DNA from: an uncultured Collinsella sp. | Lineage (GTDB): Bacteria > Actinomycetota > Coriobacteriia > Coriobacteriales > Coriobacteriaceae | Length of the DNA stretch: 20,749 nucleotides | Direction of reading: 5' to 3' | Assembly (NCBI GenBank): GCA_902470905.1 | Contig: CABRIC010000037.1 | Location: 1 to 20,749, forward strand | Shown here: positions 7,844 to 16,127 of the stretch, piece after piece | Layout of the letters: each line of letters begins with the position of its first letter | Position numbering within the stretch: position 1 is the first letter of the stretch | Translations under genes and position numbers: made by a program | Notes under the pieces: generated by a model | Database searches by the model: none | Seen by the model: only the letters and a program-made list of their open reading frames with translations | What the model was told of the DNA's origin: nothing

Positions 7844-8668
7844 CTAATCGAGCACCACAAGCTCGGTGGGGTCATAGTCCACACCCATAAAAGTAAGACC
7901 GCATGCGGGCGCCGTAGGACCGGCAGCGGAGCGATCGCAGGCATCAATTACCTCGCGCATCCACTCGGGATCGCGGCGATGCATGCCGATCTCGACGAGG
8001 GTGCCCACAATGGTTCGCACCATCGAATGTAAAAACGCATTGCCCTCAATGGTGAACGTGAGGATATCCTCGCCAAAGGCGACCTCATGGCCAAACTCAG
8101 CACGCATTACGCAGCGATGCGTGGGCTTACCCACAGCAGAGGCGACCTTGCAAAAGCTCTTAAAGTCCTGCTCGCCCAAAAGCGCAGGGCAGGCGGCCGC
8201 CATCGCATCGACGTCGAGGGGATAGCGATGCCACCACACGGCACCACGTGACAGCACGGGCCGCGCATCACGATCGGCAATACGATAGGTGTACGTGCGA
8301 GAACGCGCGTCAAAGCGCGCAGAAAAGCCCTTACGAGCCTTGTAGACCTCGTTTATGGCGATGTCTTTGGGAAGGAGGGCATCCATAGCCCTCAGCCACC
8401 TACGGCGCGTACACGCGAGCTCAGCGTCCGTTACAGGCACGCTGATGTATTGGGCCACCGCATGCACGCCGGCATCGGTACGCCCCGCGCACGTCAGATC
8501 GATTGGGCGGCGCAGCAACGTCTCGATGGCACGGCGTAGCTCGCCCGCAACCGTCGTCTGGCCCGGCTGTTCGGCAAATCCGCTATAGGAGGAGCCATCG
8601 TAGGCCACGCGAAATACAAGGGTGGCGTCGAGCTCGGGGGTCGAATTGAAATCAGACGGCGCAGTCAT
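7844..8668 (-). CDS. truA: tRNA pseudouridine(38-40) synthase TruA
   Basis: Converts uridines 38-40 in the tRNA anticodon arm to pseudouridine. The 274-residue product has the active-site motif GRTDAGVHA at about 62-70 with catalytic Asp65, an early VAYDGSSYSGFAEQPGQTTV segment typical of TruA, and later FHSMVR-like residues (FLHSMVRTIVGTLVEIG). I chose ATG 8668, which has GGGAG about 6 bases upstream; a TTG five codons earlier is the only alternative. truA downstream of rplQ is a common arrangement in Gram-positives; here a strong terminator (8704-8734) separates them, leaving only about 35 bases, so truA may depend on read-through or on a promoter overlapping the terminator. Confidence 0.96.
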   Translation of the reverse strand: MTAPSDFNSTPELDATLVFRVAYDGSSYSGFAEQPGQTTVAGELRRAIETLLRRPIDLTCAGRTDAGVHAVAQYISVPVTDAELACTRRRWLRAMDALLPKDIAINEVYKARKGFSARFDARSRTYTYRIADRDARPVLSRGAVWWHRYPLDVDAMAAACPALLGEQDFKSFCKVASAVGKPTHRCVMRAEFGHEVAFGEDILTFTIEGNAFLHSMVRTIVGTLVEIGMHRRDPEWMREVIDACDRSAAGPTAPACGLTFMGVDYDPTELVVLD

Positions 8669-8703
8669 GGGCGCTCCCAACAAACTAGCAACGGTATTGC
8701 GAC

Positions 8704-8734
8704 AAAAAAAGAGGGGTACGCGAACGTACCCCTC
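8704..8734 (-). terminator. Rho-independent terminator after rplQ
   Basis: A perfect 10-bp stem (GAGGGGTACG and complement) with a 4-base loop runs on the minus strand into seven consecutive T. It lies 27 bases past the rplQ stop and ends the ribosomal-protein cluster. Confidence 0.95.
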
Positions 8735-8760
8735 GAATATAGCCTATGCAGACAGAATGT

Positions 8761-9228
8761 CTACTCAGCGGTCTCCTCAGCAGCGGTCTCCTCGACAGCC
8801 TCAACCTTCTTGGGAGCAGCGGCCTTCTTGGGGGCCGGAGCAGCCTTCTTGGCCTTAGGCGTGCAAGGCTCGGTGACGAGCTCCATGATAACGATGGGAG
8901 CGTTGTCGCCCTTGCGGTTACCGAGCTTCATGATGCGGGTGTAACCGCCGTTGCGGTCCTGCCACATGCCCTGAGCAGCCTTGTCGAAGATCTCGGCAAC
9001 GAGCTGCTTATCGCCGAGCTTGGCGATAGCCAAACGACGAGAGTGCAGGTCGCCCTTCTTGGCCCAGGTGATGATCGGATCGACGACCGAACGCAGCGCC
9101 TTAGCGCGGGTCTCGGTGGTCTTGATGCGGTCGTTCTCGAAGAGGGCCTTAGCAAGGCTCTTCTTCATGGCCTTGGTGTGGCTCGCATCGGTGCCGAGCT
9201 TCAGGCCCTTCTTAACGTTGTGACGCAT
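8761..9228 (-). CDS. rplQ: 50S ribosomal protein L17
   Basis: Large-subunit protein near the exit tunnel. The N-terminus (MRHNVKKGLKLG ... MKKSLAKALFENDRIKTTETRAKALR) is typical L17. The 155-residue product is longer than the usual 115-130 because of a C-terminal tail rich in Lys, Ala, Pro and Glu (from about residue 125), a low-complexity extension also common in other high-GC Gram-positives. It is the last gene of the cluster, 30 bases after rpoA and directly before a terminator. Confidence 0.97.
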   Translation of the reverse strand: MRHNVKKGLKLGTDASHTKAMKKSLAKALFENDRIKTTETRAKALRSVVDPIITWAKKGDLHSRRLAIAKLGDKQLVAEIFDKAAQGMWQDRNGGYTRIMKLGNRKGDNAPIVIMELVTEPCTPKAKKAAPAPKKAAAPKKVEAVEETAAEETAE

Positions 9229-9258
9229 GGTCTAGTTTCTCCTCAAATATGCGAAGCA

Positions 9259-10200
9259 TTAAGCCTTCAGGCTCAGGCCCATGGACTCAAGCTTGTCCTT
9301 CACTTCCTCGATCGACTTAACACCGAAGTTACGGATGTTGAGCAGATCGTTCTCCGAGAACTCAACGAGCTGACGGACCGAGTGAATGCTGGCGCGCTTA
9401 AGGCAGTTGTAGGAACGGACGGAAAGGTCCAGGTCCTCGATCTGCTTGTCCAGCTCGGCGTTGTCGTTGGTGACCTCGGGAGCGAAGATCGAAGCCTCCT
9501 CCTCGACCTCGGGGGTCTCGGCAAGGTTCATAAAGGCGGCCATATGCTGGTTGATGATATTGGCAGCCTGGACCACGGCGTCGCGCGGGGCGATGGAACC
9601 GTTGGTCTCGATCTCGAGGACAAGGCGGTCGTAGTCGGTATGCTGGCCGACACGACAAGCCTCAACGAGCTTGGCGCAACGGGACACCGGCGAGTACAGC
9701 GAGTCGACGTGGATCACACCGATGGGATCGTTGTCACGCTTGTTAGCCTCGCCAGAGACATAGCCGCGGCCATAGCCGATGCGCATGCTCATGGTGAGAT
9801 GGCCACCCTCGGTGAGCGTAGCAATGTGCTGCTCGGGGTTGACCAGCTCAAACTCGGACGGAATAAAGAAGTCCGCACCGGTGACCTCGCAGGGACCGTC
9901 AACCGAGATGGTTGCGGTCGCCTCGTCGGTCGTGCCGAGAGCCCTGAAGACAAGACCCTTGACATTCAGGACGATGTCGGTGACATCCTCGACCATGTTA
10001 GGGATGGTCATGAACTCGTGCTGCGCACCATCGATCTGAATGGCCTCGACGGCGGCACCCTCGAGCGAGGACAGAAGAACACGACGAAGCGAGTTACCCA
10101 GCGTATCGCCGTAGCCACGCTCGAGCGGCTCGACGGAGACACGAGCAGAGGTCTCGTTGATCTCTTCGACCTGAACCTGAGGCCTAATGAATTCTGACAT
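9259..10200 (-). CDS. rpoA: DNA-directed RNA polymerase subunit alpha
   Basis: Scaffold of RNA polymerase and contact for UP elements and activators. The 313-residue length is normal. The N-terminal domain carries RVSVEPLERGYGDTLGNSLR at about 20-39. The C-terminal domain holds DLDLSVRSYNCLKRASI at about 250-266, followed by NIRNFGVKSIEEVKDKL. An acidic linker (EVEEEASIFAPEV) joins them. Placed between rpsD and rplQ as in most bacteria, so alpha synthesis is coupled to ribosomal proteins. Confidence 0.98.
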   Translation of the reverse strand: MSEFIRPQVQVEEINETSARVSVEPLERGYGDTLGNSLRRVLLSSLEGAAVEAIQIDGAQHEFMTIPNMVEDVTDIVLNVKGLVFRALGTTDEATATISVDGPCEVTGADFFIPSEFELVNPEQHIATLTEGGHLTMSMRIGYGRGYVSGEANKRDNDPIGVIHVDSLYSPVSRCAKLVEACRVGQHTDYDRLVLEIETNGSIAPRDAVVQAANIINQHMAAFMNLAETPEVEEEASIFAPEVTNDNAELDKQIEDLDLSVRSYNCLKRASIHSVRQLVEFSENDLLNIRNFGVKSIEEVKDKLESMGLSLKA

Positions 10201-10232
10201 GTATTACCTCCAGCCTCAGCAGCCCGGATGGA

Positions 10233-10829
10233 CTACTTAGAGTAGAGCTCGACGATGAGCTGCTCGTTGATATCACCGCTGATCTGCTCACGCGTCGGCA
10301 GAGCGAGCACGTTACCAGACAGCTTCTCGATATCGACCTCGAGCCAGCCAGGGACCTCAAAGCGCTCGGAGGAAATCAGGGCCTCCTTGATGGGGAGGAG
10401 GTCACGGAACTTCTCGCCGACAGCGACGACGTCGCCGGCCTTAACGCGGTAGGACGGGATGTCCACGCGCTTGCCGTTCACGGTGAAGTGACCGTGACGG
10501 ACGGACTGACGAGCCTCTTTGCGGGTGCGGGCGAAGCCAAGACGGAAGACGACGTTGTCGAGGCGAGACTCAAGGATGATCATGAGGTTCTCACCGGTGA
10601 CGCCGTTCATCTTACGGGCCTTGTTGAAGTAGCCGTGGAACTGCTTCTCCAGAACGCCATAGATGAACTTGACCTTCTGCTTCTCACGCAGCTGCATGCC
10701 GTACTCAGATTCCTTGCGACGGCGCTTGGGCTGACGGATAGATTCCTTCTTGCTGCTGTAACCGAGCTCAGCGGGATCGATCCCGAGCTGACGGCAGCGC
10801 TTAAGAACAGGAGTCCTGTCGATTGCCAT
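10233..10829 (-). CDS. rpsD: 30S ribosomal protein S4
   Basis: Primary 16S rRNA-binding protein of the small-subunit body. 198 residues, with an S4 RNA-binding domain around 88-150 (RLDNVVFRLGFARTRKEARQ, then HGHFTVNGKRVDIPSYRVK). The N-terminus has only one Cys (KRCRQLG), so it is the zinc-free form. It lies between rpsK and rpoA, 19 bases after rpsK and 32 bases before rpoA. Confidence 0.98.
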   Translation of the reverse strand: MAIDRTPVLKRCRQLGIDPAELGYSSKKESIRQPKRRRKESEYGMQLREKQKVKFIYGVLEKQFHGYFNKARKMNGVTGENLMIILESRLDNVVFRLGFARTRKEARQSVRHGHFTVNGKRVDIPSYRVKAGDVVAVGEKFRDLLPIKEALISSERFEVPGWLEVDIEKLSGNVLALPTREQISGDINEQLIVELYSK

Positions 10830-10848
10830 ATTGATACGATCCTTTCAG

Positions 10849-11253
10849 TTACACGCGGCGACGCTTCTTGGGGCGGCAGCCGTTGTGCGGAATGGGGGTC
10901 TTGTCCTGGATGCTCGAGACCTCGAGGCCAGCAGCCTGGAGGGAGCGAATGGCGGTCTCACGACCGGAGCCGGGGCCCTTGACGAAGACGGAAACCTTCT
11001 TCATGCCGTGCTCCATGGCCTGCTTGGCAGCAGCCTCGGCAGCCATCTGGGCAGCGAACGGCGTGGACTTACGGGAGCCCTTGAAGCCCACCTGGCCAGC
11101 CGACTTCCAGGAAATGACGTTGCCCTGGGGATCGGTGATCGAAACGATCGTGTTGTTGAACGTAGAACGAATGTGAGCCTGGCCCACGGAAATGTTCTTA
11201 CGGTCCGCGCGCTTCAGACGGGCAGCGCGAACGTTCTTCTTAGCAGTAGCCAT
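10849..11253 (-). CDS. rpsK: 30S ribosomal protein S11
   Basis: Small-subunit platform protein, 134 residues. Recognisable by AHIRSTFNNTIVSITDPQGN, then GSRKSTPFAAQMAAE, and the basic C-terminus PIPHNGCRPKKRRRV. Gene order rpsM-rpsK-rpsD is the canonical alpha-operon arrangement; only 14 bases separate it from rpsM. Confidence 0.98.
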   Translation of the reverse strand: MATAKKNVRAARLKRADRKNISVGQAHIRSTFNNTIVSITDPQGNVISWKSAGQVGFKGSRKSTPFAAQMAAEAAAKQAMEHGMKKVSVFVKGPGSGRETAIRSLQAAGLEVSSIQDKTPIPHNGCRPKKRRRV

Positions 11254-11267
11254 CTATCTAGCGCTCC

Positions 11268-11642
11268 TTATTTCTTCTTCTTAGCACCGATCTGACGCTT
11301 CGGGCCCTTGCGGGTACGAGCGTTAGTGTGGGTGCGCTGGCCGCGGACCGGGAGGCCCTTGCGGTGACGAAGGCCGCGGTTGCAGCCGATGTCCATAAGG
11401 CGCTTGACGTTCTGGTTGCGCTCACGGCGGAGGTCGCCCTCAACCATGATCTGATTCTTATCGATATAATCGCGGATGGCGTTAACCTCATCCTCGGTGA
11501 GGTCCTTAACGCGCGTATCCACGTTAACGTTGCACTCGACGCAAATCTTCGTCGCAGTGGTGCGGCCGATGCCGTAAATGTAGGTCAGACCGATCTCAAC
11601 GCGCTTCTCACGCGGGAGGTCGACACCATTAATACGGGCCAA
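11268..11642 (-). CDS. rpsM: 30S ribosomal protein S13
   Basis: Small-subunit head protein contacting P-site tRNA and L5. The 124-residue product begins ARINGVDLPREKRVEIGLTY after the initiator and ends in the basic tail GQRTHTNARTRKGPKRQIGA. The start codon is TTG (11640-11642) with GAGGAG about 7 bases upstream; no ATG lies nearby in frame, and the second codon onward matches the family start exactly, so the TTG start is secure. It lies 14 bases downstream of rpmJ. Confidence 0.97.
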   Translation of the reverse strand: MARINGVDLPREKRVEIGLTYIYGIGRTTATKICVECNVNVDTRVKDLTEDEVNAIRDYIDKNQIMVEGDLRRERNQNVKRLMDIGCNRGLRHRKGLPVRGQRTHTNARTRKGPKRQIGAKKKK

Positions 11643-11656
11643 CGTAGTCTCCTCTC

Positions 11657-11770
11657 TTAACCCTGACGCTGCTTATGACGGGGGTTCTCGCAAATAACGA
11701 GGACCTTGCCATGGCGCCTAATGATTTTGCACTTATCGCACATCTTCTTGACCGAAGGACGTACCTTCAT
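11657..11770 (-). CDS. rpmJ: 50S ribosomal protein L36
   Basis: Tiny large-subunit protein of 37 residues, translated by hand: it begins MKVRPSVKKMCDKCKIIRRH. The zinc ligands Cys11, Cys14, Cys27 and His32 are all present, so this is the zinc-binding form. An AGGAAG-like ribosome binding site precedes ATG 11770. It lies between infA (147 bases upstream) and rpsM, the usual position. Confidence 0.96.
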   Translation of the reverse strand: MKVRPSVKKMCDKCKIIRRHGKVLVICENPRHKQRQG

Positions 11771-11917
11771 CGTTCTTCCTTTCGGTAGCGCTCAAACTAC
11801 TTCCCTACTATCTACTCGCCCAGCCGCAGGCGTTTAAAACTATGGCTGGTCTTCACACGCAAACCGACCGTAGGTTGAGCTAAGCCTGCAGTCGGAAAAG
11901 AGCGTGTATGCGTGCCG

Positions 11918-12136
11918 CTATTTATAGCGATAGGTGATGCGACCGCGGGTCAGGTCGTACGGGGAAAGCTCCACGACAACCCTGTCACCGGGGAGAATGC
12001 GGATGTAATTCATTCGGATCTTGCCAGAAATGTTGCACAGAACCGAATGACCGTTCTCGAGCTCGACCTTAAACATGGCGTTGGGCAACGGTTCCTTTAC
12101 CGTACCCTCGAGCTCAATTGCGTCTTCCTTCTTCAC
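11918..12136 (-). CDS. infA: Translation initiation factor IF-1
   Basis: Binds the 30S A site during initiation. An S1/OB-fold protein; conserved segments LPNAMFKVELENGH and IRILPGDRVVVELSPYDL, ending GRITYRYK. The start is not ATG. GTG at 12136 gives 72 residues beginning (M)KKEDAIE, exactly the usual length and alignment (compare MAKEDxIE); TTG at 12142 would add two residues and is slightly better spaced from the GAGAAAG upstream. An out-of-frame ATG lies just above. I favour GTG, but the choice is open. Located between map and rpmJ, with a candidate promoter in the 98-base gap after map. Confidence 0.95.
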   Translation of the reverse strand: MKKEDAIELEGTVKEPLPNAMFKVELENGHSVLCNISGKIRMNYIRILPGDRVVVELSPYDLTRGRITYRYK

Positions 12137-12175
12137 AAGCAATCATCTTTCTCTAGAAAACGACAGCGATTGAGT

Positions 12176-12204
12176 ATTCTACAATACGTATGCACGCATC
12201 GTAA
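12176..12204 (-). promoter_or_regulatory. Candidate promoter for infA-rpmJ and downstream genes
   Basis: In the AT-rich gap between map and infA the minus strand reads TTACGA, 17 bases, TAGAAT. The -10 matches the consensus at 5 of 6 positions; the -35 is weak (3 of 6). An internal promoter here would let infA through rplQ be expressed apart from the upstream genes. Confidence 0.35.
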
Positions 12205-12240
12205 TAACTTCGTAATGGCTCCACAACTAAGTGGAACTTG

Positions 12241-13029
12241 TTACATTTCTCCGCCTTGGAGCGAACACCAAGCACCTTGGGCATCCGTGGTGAGAATCAC
12301 CGGACCGTCATTGGTAATGGCGACGGTGTTCTCGTAGTGCGCGGCGGGCAGGTGGTCGTTGGTCGTAACAATCCAACCGTCGGAGCCCGTGCTCACATGG
12401 TTGGAACCCATCGTAACCATCGGCTCGATGGCAATGACCATGCCGGCCTGGAGGCGAACGCCCCTCCCCTTCTTTCCATAGTTAGGAACGTTGGGGTCCT
12501 CGTGCATCACGCGGCCAATGCCATGGCCAACATAATCACGAAGCACGCCGTAACCGTGAGACTCGGCGAGGGACTGAACGGCATAACCGACGTCCCCGAT
12601 ATGGTTACCGGGAACAGCCTGCTCGATGGCAGCCTTAAGGCAATCGCGCGTGACCTCACACAAAGCCTTGGCTTCGGGCGTGGGGGTGCCGACGAAAAAC
12701 GTCCATGCGTTATCGCCGACCCAACCGTCGACAACGGCTCCCGTATCGATGGAGATGATATCGCCATCGCGCAGGATCATGTCGGGGTTGGGAATACCGT
12801 GGACCACGGCATCGTTGATCGATGCGCAAATGGTCCCCGGGAACCCGCCGTAACCCTTAAAGGCAGGGGTGCCGCCATGCATGCGGATAATCTGCTCCGC
12901 GAGCTGATCGAGCTCAAAAGTCGAAACGCCGGGGCGCACCATAGCTCCAACGTGGCGGAGCGCCATCTTAGATAGCGCTCCTGCCTTCTTCATCTGCTCG
13001 ATTTGCGTTGCAGACTTAATCTTGATCAT
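12241..13029 (-). CDS. map: Type I methionine aminopeptidase
   Basis: Removes the initiator methionine from new proteins. The 262-residue product has the pita-bread-fold metal ligands: Asp95 (SIDTG), Asp106 (GDNAW), His169 (VGHGIG), Glu202 (AIEPM) and Glu233 (HYENT), plus His78 (VVHGIPN) and His176. No N-terminal zinc-finger extension, so it is the short bacterial form. Its start overlaps the end of adk by 4 bases (ATGA), implying translational coupling. The C-terminus (GAWCSLQGGEM) runs a little past the usual end. Confidence 0.97.
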   Translation of the reverse strand: MIKIKSATQIEQMKKAGALSKMALRHVGAMVRPGVSTFELDQLAEQIIRMHGGTPAFKGYGGFPGTICASINDAVVHGIPNPDMILRDGDIISIDTGAVVDGWVGDNAWTFFVGTPTPEAKALCEVTRDCLKAAIEQAVPGNHIGDVGYAVQSLAESHGYGVLRDYVGHGIGRVMHEDPNVPNYGKKGRGVRLQAGMVIAIEPMVTMGSNHVSTGSDGWIVTTNDHLPAAHYENTVAITNDGPVILTTDAQGAWCSLQGGEM

Positions 13030-13652
13030 AGACCGAGAGCCTCTTTGACATCCCCGTACACGGTCTCGCGAGCCTGGTCACCGTTGACCGACTTGAGCAG
13101 ACCCTGGCCACGATAGTAGTCGACGAGCGGGCTCGTGGACTTCTCGTAGACGTCGAGACGGTTCTTGATGGTCTCGGGCTTGTCGTCGTCGCGCTGATAC
13201 ATCTCGCCGCCACACTTGGGGCAGGTAGCATCGGCAGCGGTGCCGGTGTAACCGCATGCGCGGCAGGTGCGACGCGAAGACAGACGATCGATAATGACCT
13301 CGGGGGCCACATCGACCAGAAGGGCGCAGTCGATCTCGCGACCCATGGCGGAGAGCTCGGAATCGAGCGTCACAGCCTGGGCGGTGTTGCGCGGGAAGCC
13401 GTCGAGGATGAAGCCCTGCTGGGCGTCATCGGCGGCAAGGCGCTCCTTGACAAGGTCGATCACGAGCTGGTCGGGAACGAGCTCGCCAGCGTCCATGTAC
13501 TTCTTAGCCTGAATACCAAGCTCGGTGCCACCCTTGACGGCAGCACGCAGCAGGTCGCCCGTGGAAATGTGGGCGACGCCAAACTCGGCGACGAGCTCCT
13601 GTGCGACGGTGCCCTTACCGGCACCCGGAGCTCCGAGCAATACGAGGTTCAT
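13026..13652 (-). CDS. adk: Adenylate kinase
   Basis: Interconverts ATP + AMP and 2 ADP. The 208-residue product has the P-loop GAPGAGKGT at about 7-15, the AMP-binding segment with STGDLLRAAV, DGFPRN at about 84-89, and a long LID domain with a structural zinc site: Cys130, Cys133, Cys144, Cys147. ATG at 13652 was chosen because AGGAGG lies 7 bases upstream; the TTG two codons earlier would be only 1 base from that site. It lies 18 bases downstream of secY and overlaps map by 4 bases. Confidence 0.97.
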   Translation of the reverse strand: MNLVLLGAPGAGKGTVAQELVAEFGVAHISTGDLLRAAVKGGTELGIQAKKYMDAGELVPDQLVIDLVKERLAADDAQQGFILDGFPRNTAQAVTLDSELSAMGREIDCALLVDVAPEVIIDRLSSRRTCRACGYTGTAADATCPKCGGEMYQRDDDKPETIKNRLDVYEKSTSPLVDYYRGQGLLKSVNGDQARETVYGDVKEALGL

Positions 13653-13670
13653 GAGCAATCCTCCTCTAGC

Positions 13671-14957
13671 CTATTTAAAGAATCCATCGTAATCATACAT
13701 CTTGATCTGGCCTTCGAGCTTATCGACCGTGTCGAGCACGACGCCGACCATGATGAGGATGGACGTGCCGCCAAATGCCTGGATCAGATGGTTACCCGTG
13801 AAGGAGAAGATGATCGAAGGCACGATGGCGATGAGCGCCAAAAAGACAGCGCTGGGAAGCGTGATCTTGTTGAGCGCGTTCTTGATGTAGGCCGCGGTAG
13901 CCCTACCCGGACGCACGCCCGGAATAAAGCCGCCCTGCTTCTTAAGGTTATCGGCCGTGTCATCGGGGTTGAACACCATGGAGGTGTAGAAGTACGCGAA
14001 GAACACGATGAGGACAACGTTAAGCACCCAGTTGAGCCAACCGGTCGAAAGCGCGGAGGCAACTGCCTGAATCCAGCCGATGCCGGGGAAGAACACGGCA
14101 ATCTGAGCCGGGAAGTACAGCAGCGCCGAAGCGAAGATGATCGGCACGACACCCGCGGTGTTGACCTTGATGGGCAGGTAGGTGGTCTGGCCACCCATCA
14201 TGCGACGGCCCACGACGCGCTTAGCGTAGGAGACCGGGATGCGGCGCTGGCCGCGCTCAAGGAAAACAATCAGCGGGATAACCAGCAGGATGATGGCGCA
14301 GATGATCACCATGGTGATGATGCCACCGGCATTGCCCTCGGTGCTGGAGAAGATAGCCTGCGGCAGGCCGGCCATGATGTTCGCAAAGATGATCAGCGAC
14401 ATGCCATTGCCGATACCGCGCTGGGTGATGAGCTCACCAATCCACATGATCAGCATGGCGCCCGCGGTGAGCGTGCCGACGATCATGAGGTCGAAGATGA
14501 TCTCGGGAGCGCCGGCGCCATTAAAGCTGATGCCGAAGCTCTTAAAGAGGAAGAGGTAACCCACGGAGTTGAGGATTGCCAGAGCCAGGGTGAGGTAACG
14601 CGAATACTGCGTAATCTTGGTCTGACCGACCTCGCCCTCGCGGGCAAGCTCATGCAGGGAAGGCACGACGGCCTGGAGCATCTGGAGGATGATCGAGCTG
14701 GTGATGTAAGGCATGATGCCCAGCGAAAACACCGACACATAGCTCAACGCGCCGCCAGAGAAAAGATTCAGGAGGGCCATAGCACCTGCGGCGACCGAAT
14801 TGTTATCGGTCGAGAAAAGGCCCAGCATCCCCTGGAAGGGAATGCCGGGCACAGGAACGTGCGCACCAATGCGGTACACGACGAGCATAGCTATGGTAAA
14901 AAGAATCTTTTCGCGCAATTCTTTGATGCGGAAAGCATTCTTAAGACCATTTAGCAC
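13671..14957 (-). CDS. secY: Preprotein translocase subunit SecY
   Basis: Central channel of the Sec translocon in the cytoplasmic membrane. 428 residues with about ten hydrophobic segments; hallmarks are RIGAHVPVPGIPFQG near the first segment (plug region follows), ITQRGIGNGMSLIIFANI, and the cytoplasmic loop PIKVNTAGVVPIIFAS. The start is GTG (14955-14957), overlapping the last codons of rplO by 7 bases, so translation is probably coupled to rplO. Standard position between rplO and adk. Confidence 0.97.
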   Translation of the reverse strand: MLNGLKNAFRIKELREKILFTIAMLVVYRIGAHVPVPGIPFQGMLGLFSTDNNSVAAGAMALLNLFSGGALSYVSVFSLGIMPYITSSIILQMLQAVVPSLHELAREGEVGQTKITQYSRYLTLALAILNSVGYLFLFKSFGISFNGAGAPEIIFDLMIVGTLTAGAMLIMWIGELITQRGIGNGMSLIIFANIMAGLPQAIFSSTEGNAGGIITMVIICAIILLVIPLIVFLERGQRRIPVSYAKRVVGRRMMGGQTTYLPIKVNTAGVVPIIFASALLYFPAQIAVFFPGIGWIQAVASALSTGWLNWVLNVVLIVFFAYFYTSMVFNPDDTADNLKKQGGFIPGVRPGRATAAYIKNALNKITLPSAVFLALIAIVPSIIFSFTGNHLIQAFGGTSILIMVGVVLDTVDKLEGQIKMYDYDGFFK

Positions 14958-15400
14958 GGCAGCTCGACCTTTCCGCCGGCGGCCTCGATCTTGGCCTGCG
15001 CAGAAGCGCTGACCTTGTCGACCTTGACCGTGAACTTCTTGGTGAGCTCACCATTGCCGAGCACCTTGACGGGCTCGAACTCGCTCTTGGTGATGCGAGC
15101 GGCCTTAAGAGCGGCACCGTCGATCACAGCGCCGTCCTCGAACTTACGCTCGAGACGCTCAACGTTAACAGCGGTGTACTCGATACGACGGGGGTTACGG
15201 AAGCCCGGAAGCTTGGGCAGGCGCATAGCCAGCGGAGTCTGGCCACCCTCGAAGCCGGCACCCTTGGTGCCGCCAGAGCGAGAACCCTGGCCCTTCTGAC
15301 CGCGGCCAGAAGTGGTGCCGTGACCCGAAGAATTGCCACGGCCGACGCGCTTACGGTTCTTGGTGGAACCGGGCGCGGGAGTAAGATCGTGAAGCTGCAT
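14951..15400 (-). CDS. rplO: 50S ribosomal protein L15
   Basis: Late-assembly large-subunit protein. The 149-residue product begins MQLHDLTPAPGSTKNRKRVG, with the glycine/basic extension GNSSGHGTTSGRGQKGQGSR and GFEGGQTPLAMRLPKLPGF, all typical of L15. It lies 3 bases from rpmD and overlaps secY by 7 bases. Confidence 0.98.
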   Translation of the reverse strand: MQLHDLTPAPGSTKNRKRVGRGNSSGHGTTSGRGQKGQGSRSGGTKGAGFEGGQTPLAMRLPKLPGFRNPRRIEYTAVNVERLERKFEDGAVIDGAALKAARITKSEFEPVKVLGNGELTKKFTVKVDKVSASAQAKIEAAGGKVELPC

Positions 15401-15403
15401 TTG

Positions 15404-15586
15404 CTACTCCTCTACAATCTCGACAAGGTGCTTGACCTTGAAGATCATGCCGCGGACGGACTCGTTGTCAGCAATCTCGCGAACCTCGCGGATCCTGTGG
15501 AGACCGAGGGCACGGACAGTACGGACCTGGTCCTGCTTGCAACCGTTGGTGCTGCGGACCTGCTTGATCTTGATGGTGTCAGCCAT
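15404..15586 (-). CDS. rpmD: 50S ribosomal protein L30
   Basis: 60-residue protein of the short bacterial type; IKIKQVRSTNGCKQDQVRTV followed by LGLHRI is the L30 core (usually KQ/RTLxALGLxKxxxxV). Its ribosome binding site (AAGGAG) lies within the last codons of rpsE, and only 2 bases separate the two genes. Confidence 0.96.
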   Translation of the reverse strand: MADTIKIKQVRSTNGCKQDQVRTVRALGLHRIREVREIADNESVRGMIFKVKHLVEIVEE

Positions 15587-15588
15587 GC

Positions 15589-16113
15589 TTAGTTCTCCTT
15601 ACCGACGAACATCTCGGAGACCGTCAGGCCACGGCGAGCCGCGACGTCCTCAGGGCTGGAGAGCTCCTTGAGGCCCTCGACGGCAGCCTTGATGATGTTG
15701 AGGCCGTTGTCGGTACCGAGGGACTTGGACAGGACGTTCTTGATGCCAGCAAGCTCAAAGAGGGGACGCACAGCGCCGCCGGCGATAACGCCGGTACCCT
15801 CGACAGCGGGCTTGATGATGATGCGGCCGGCACCAAAGTGGCCGAGAACCTCGTGCGGGATAGTGCCCTGCTCGGTCACCGGCACGTGGAACATGTTCTT
15901 CTTGGCATCGAGAGATGCCTTGGAGATGGCCATGGGCACCTCAGCGGACTTGCCCATGCCAACGCCGACGTTGCCCTTGCCGTCGCCAACGACGACGAGA
16001 GCGACGAGGCTCATGCGACGACCACCCTTGACGGTCTTCGACACGCGGTTGATGTAAACGACGCGCTCCTCGAACTCGGAGGCCTCGCGCTGCTGCTTCT
16101 GATTACGAGCCAT
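15589..16113 (-). CDS. rpsE: 30S ribosomal protein S5
   Basis: Small-subunit protein at the mRNA entry and decoding-accuracy region. 174 residues: N-terminal double-stranded-RNA-binding domain with VVYINRVSKTVKGGRRMSLV (about 18-37) and VVGDGKGNVGVGMGKSAEVP, then GAGRIIIKPAVEGTGVIAGG in the C-terminal domain. Lies 14 bases downstream of rplR. Confidence 0.98.
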   Translation of the reverse strand: MARNQKQQREASEFEERVVYINRVSKTVKGGRRMSLVALVVVGDGKGNVGVGMGKSAEVPMAISKASLDAKKNMFHVPVTEQGTIPHEVLGHFGAGRIIIKPAVEGTGVIAGGAVRPLFELAGIKNVLSKSLGTDNGLNIIKAAVEGLKELSSPEDVAARRGLTVSEMFVGKEN

Positions 16114-16127
16114 GTGCTACATACCTC

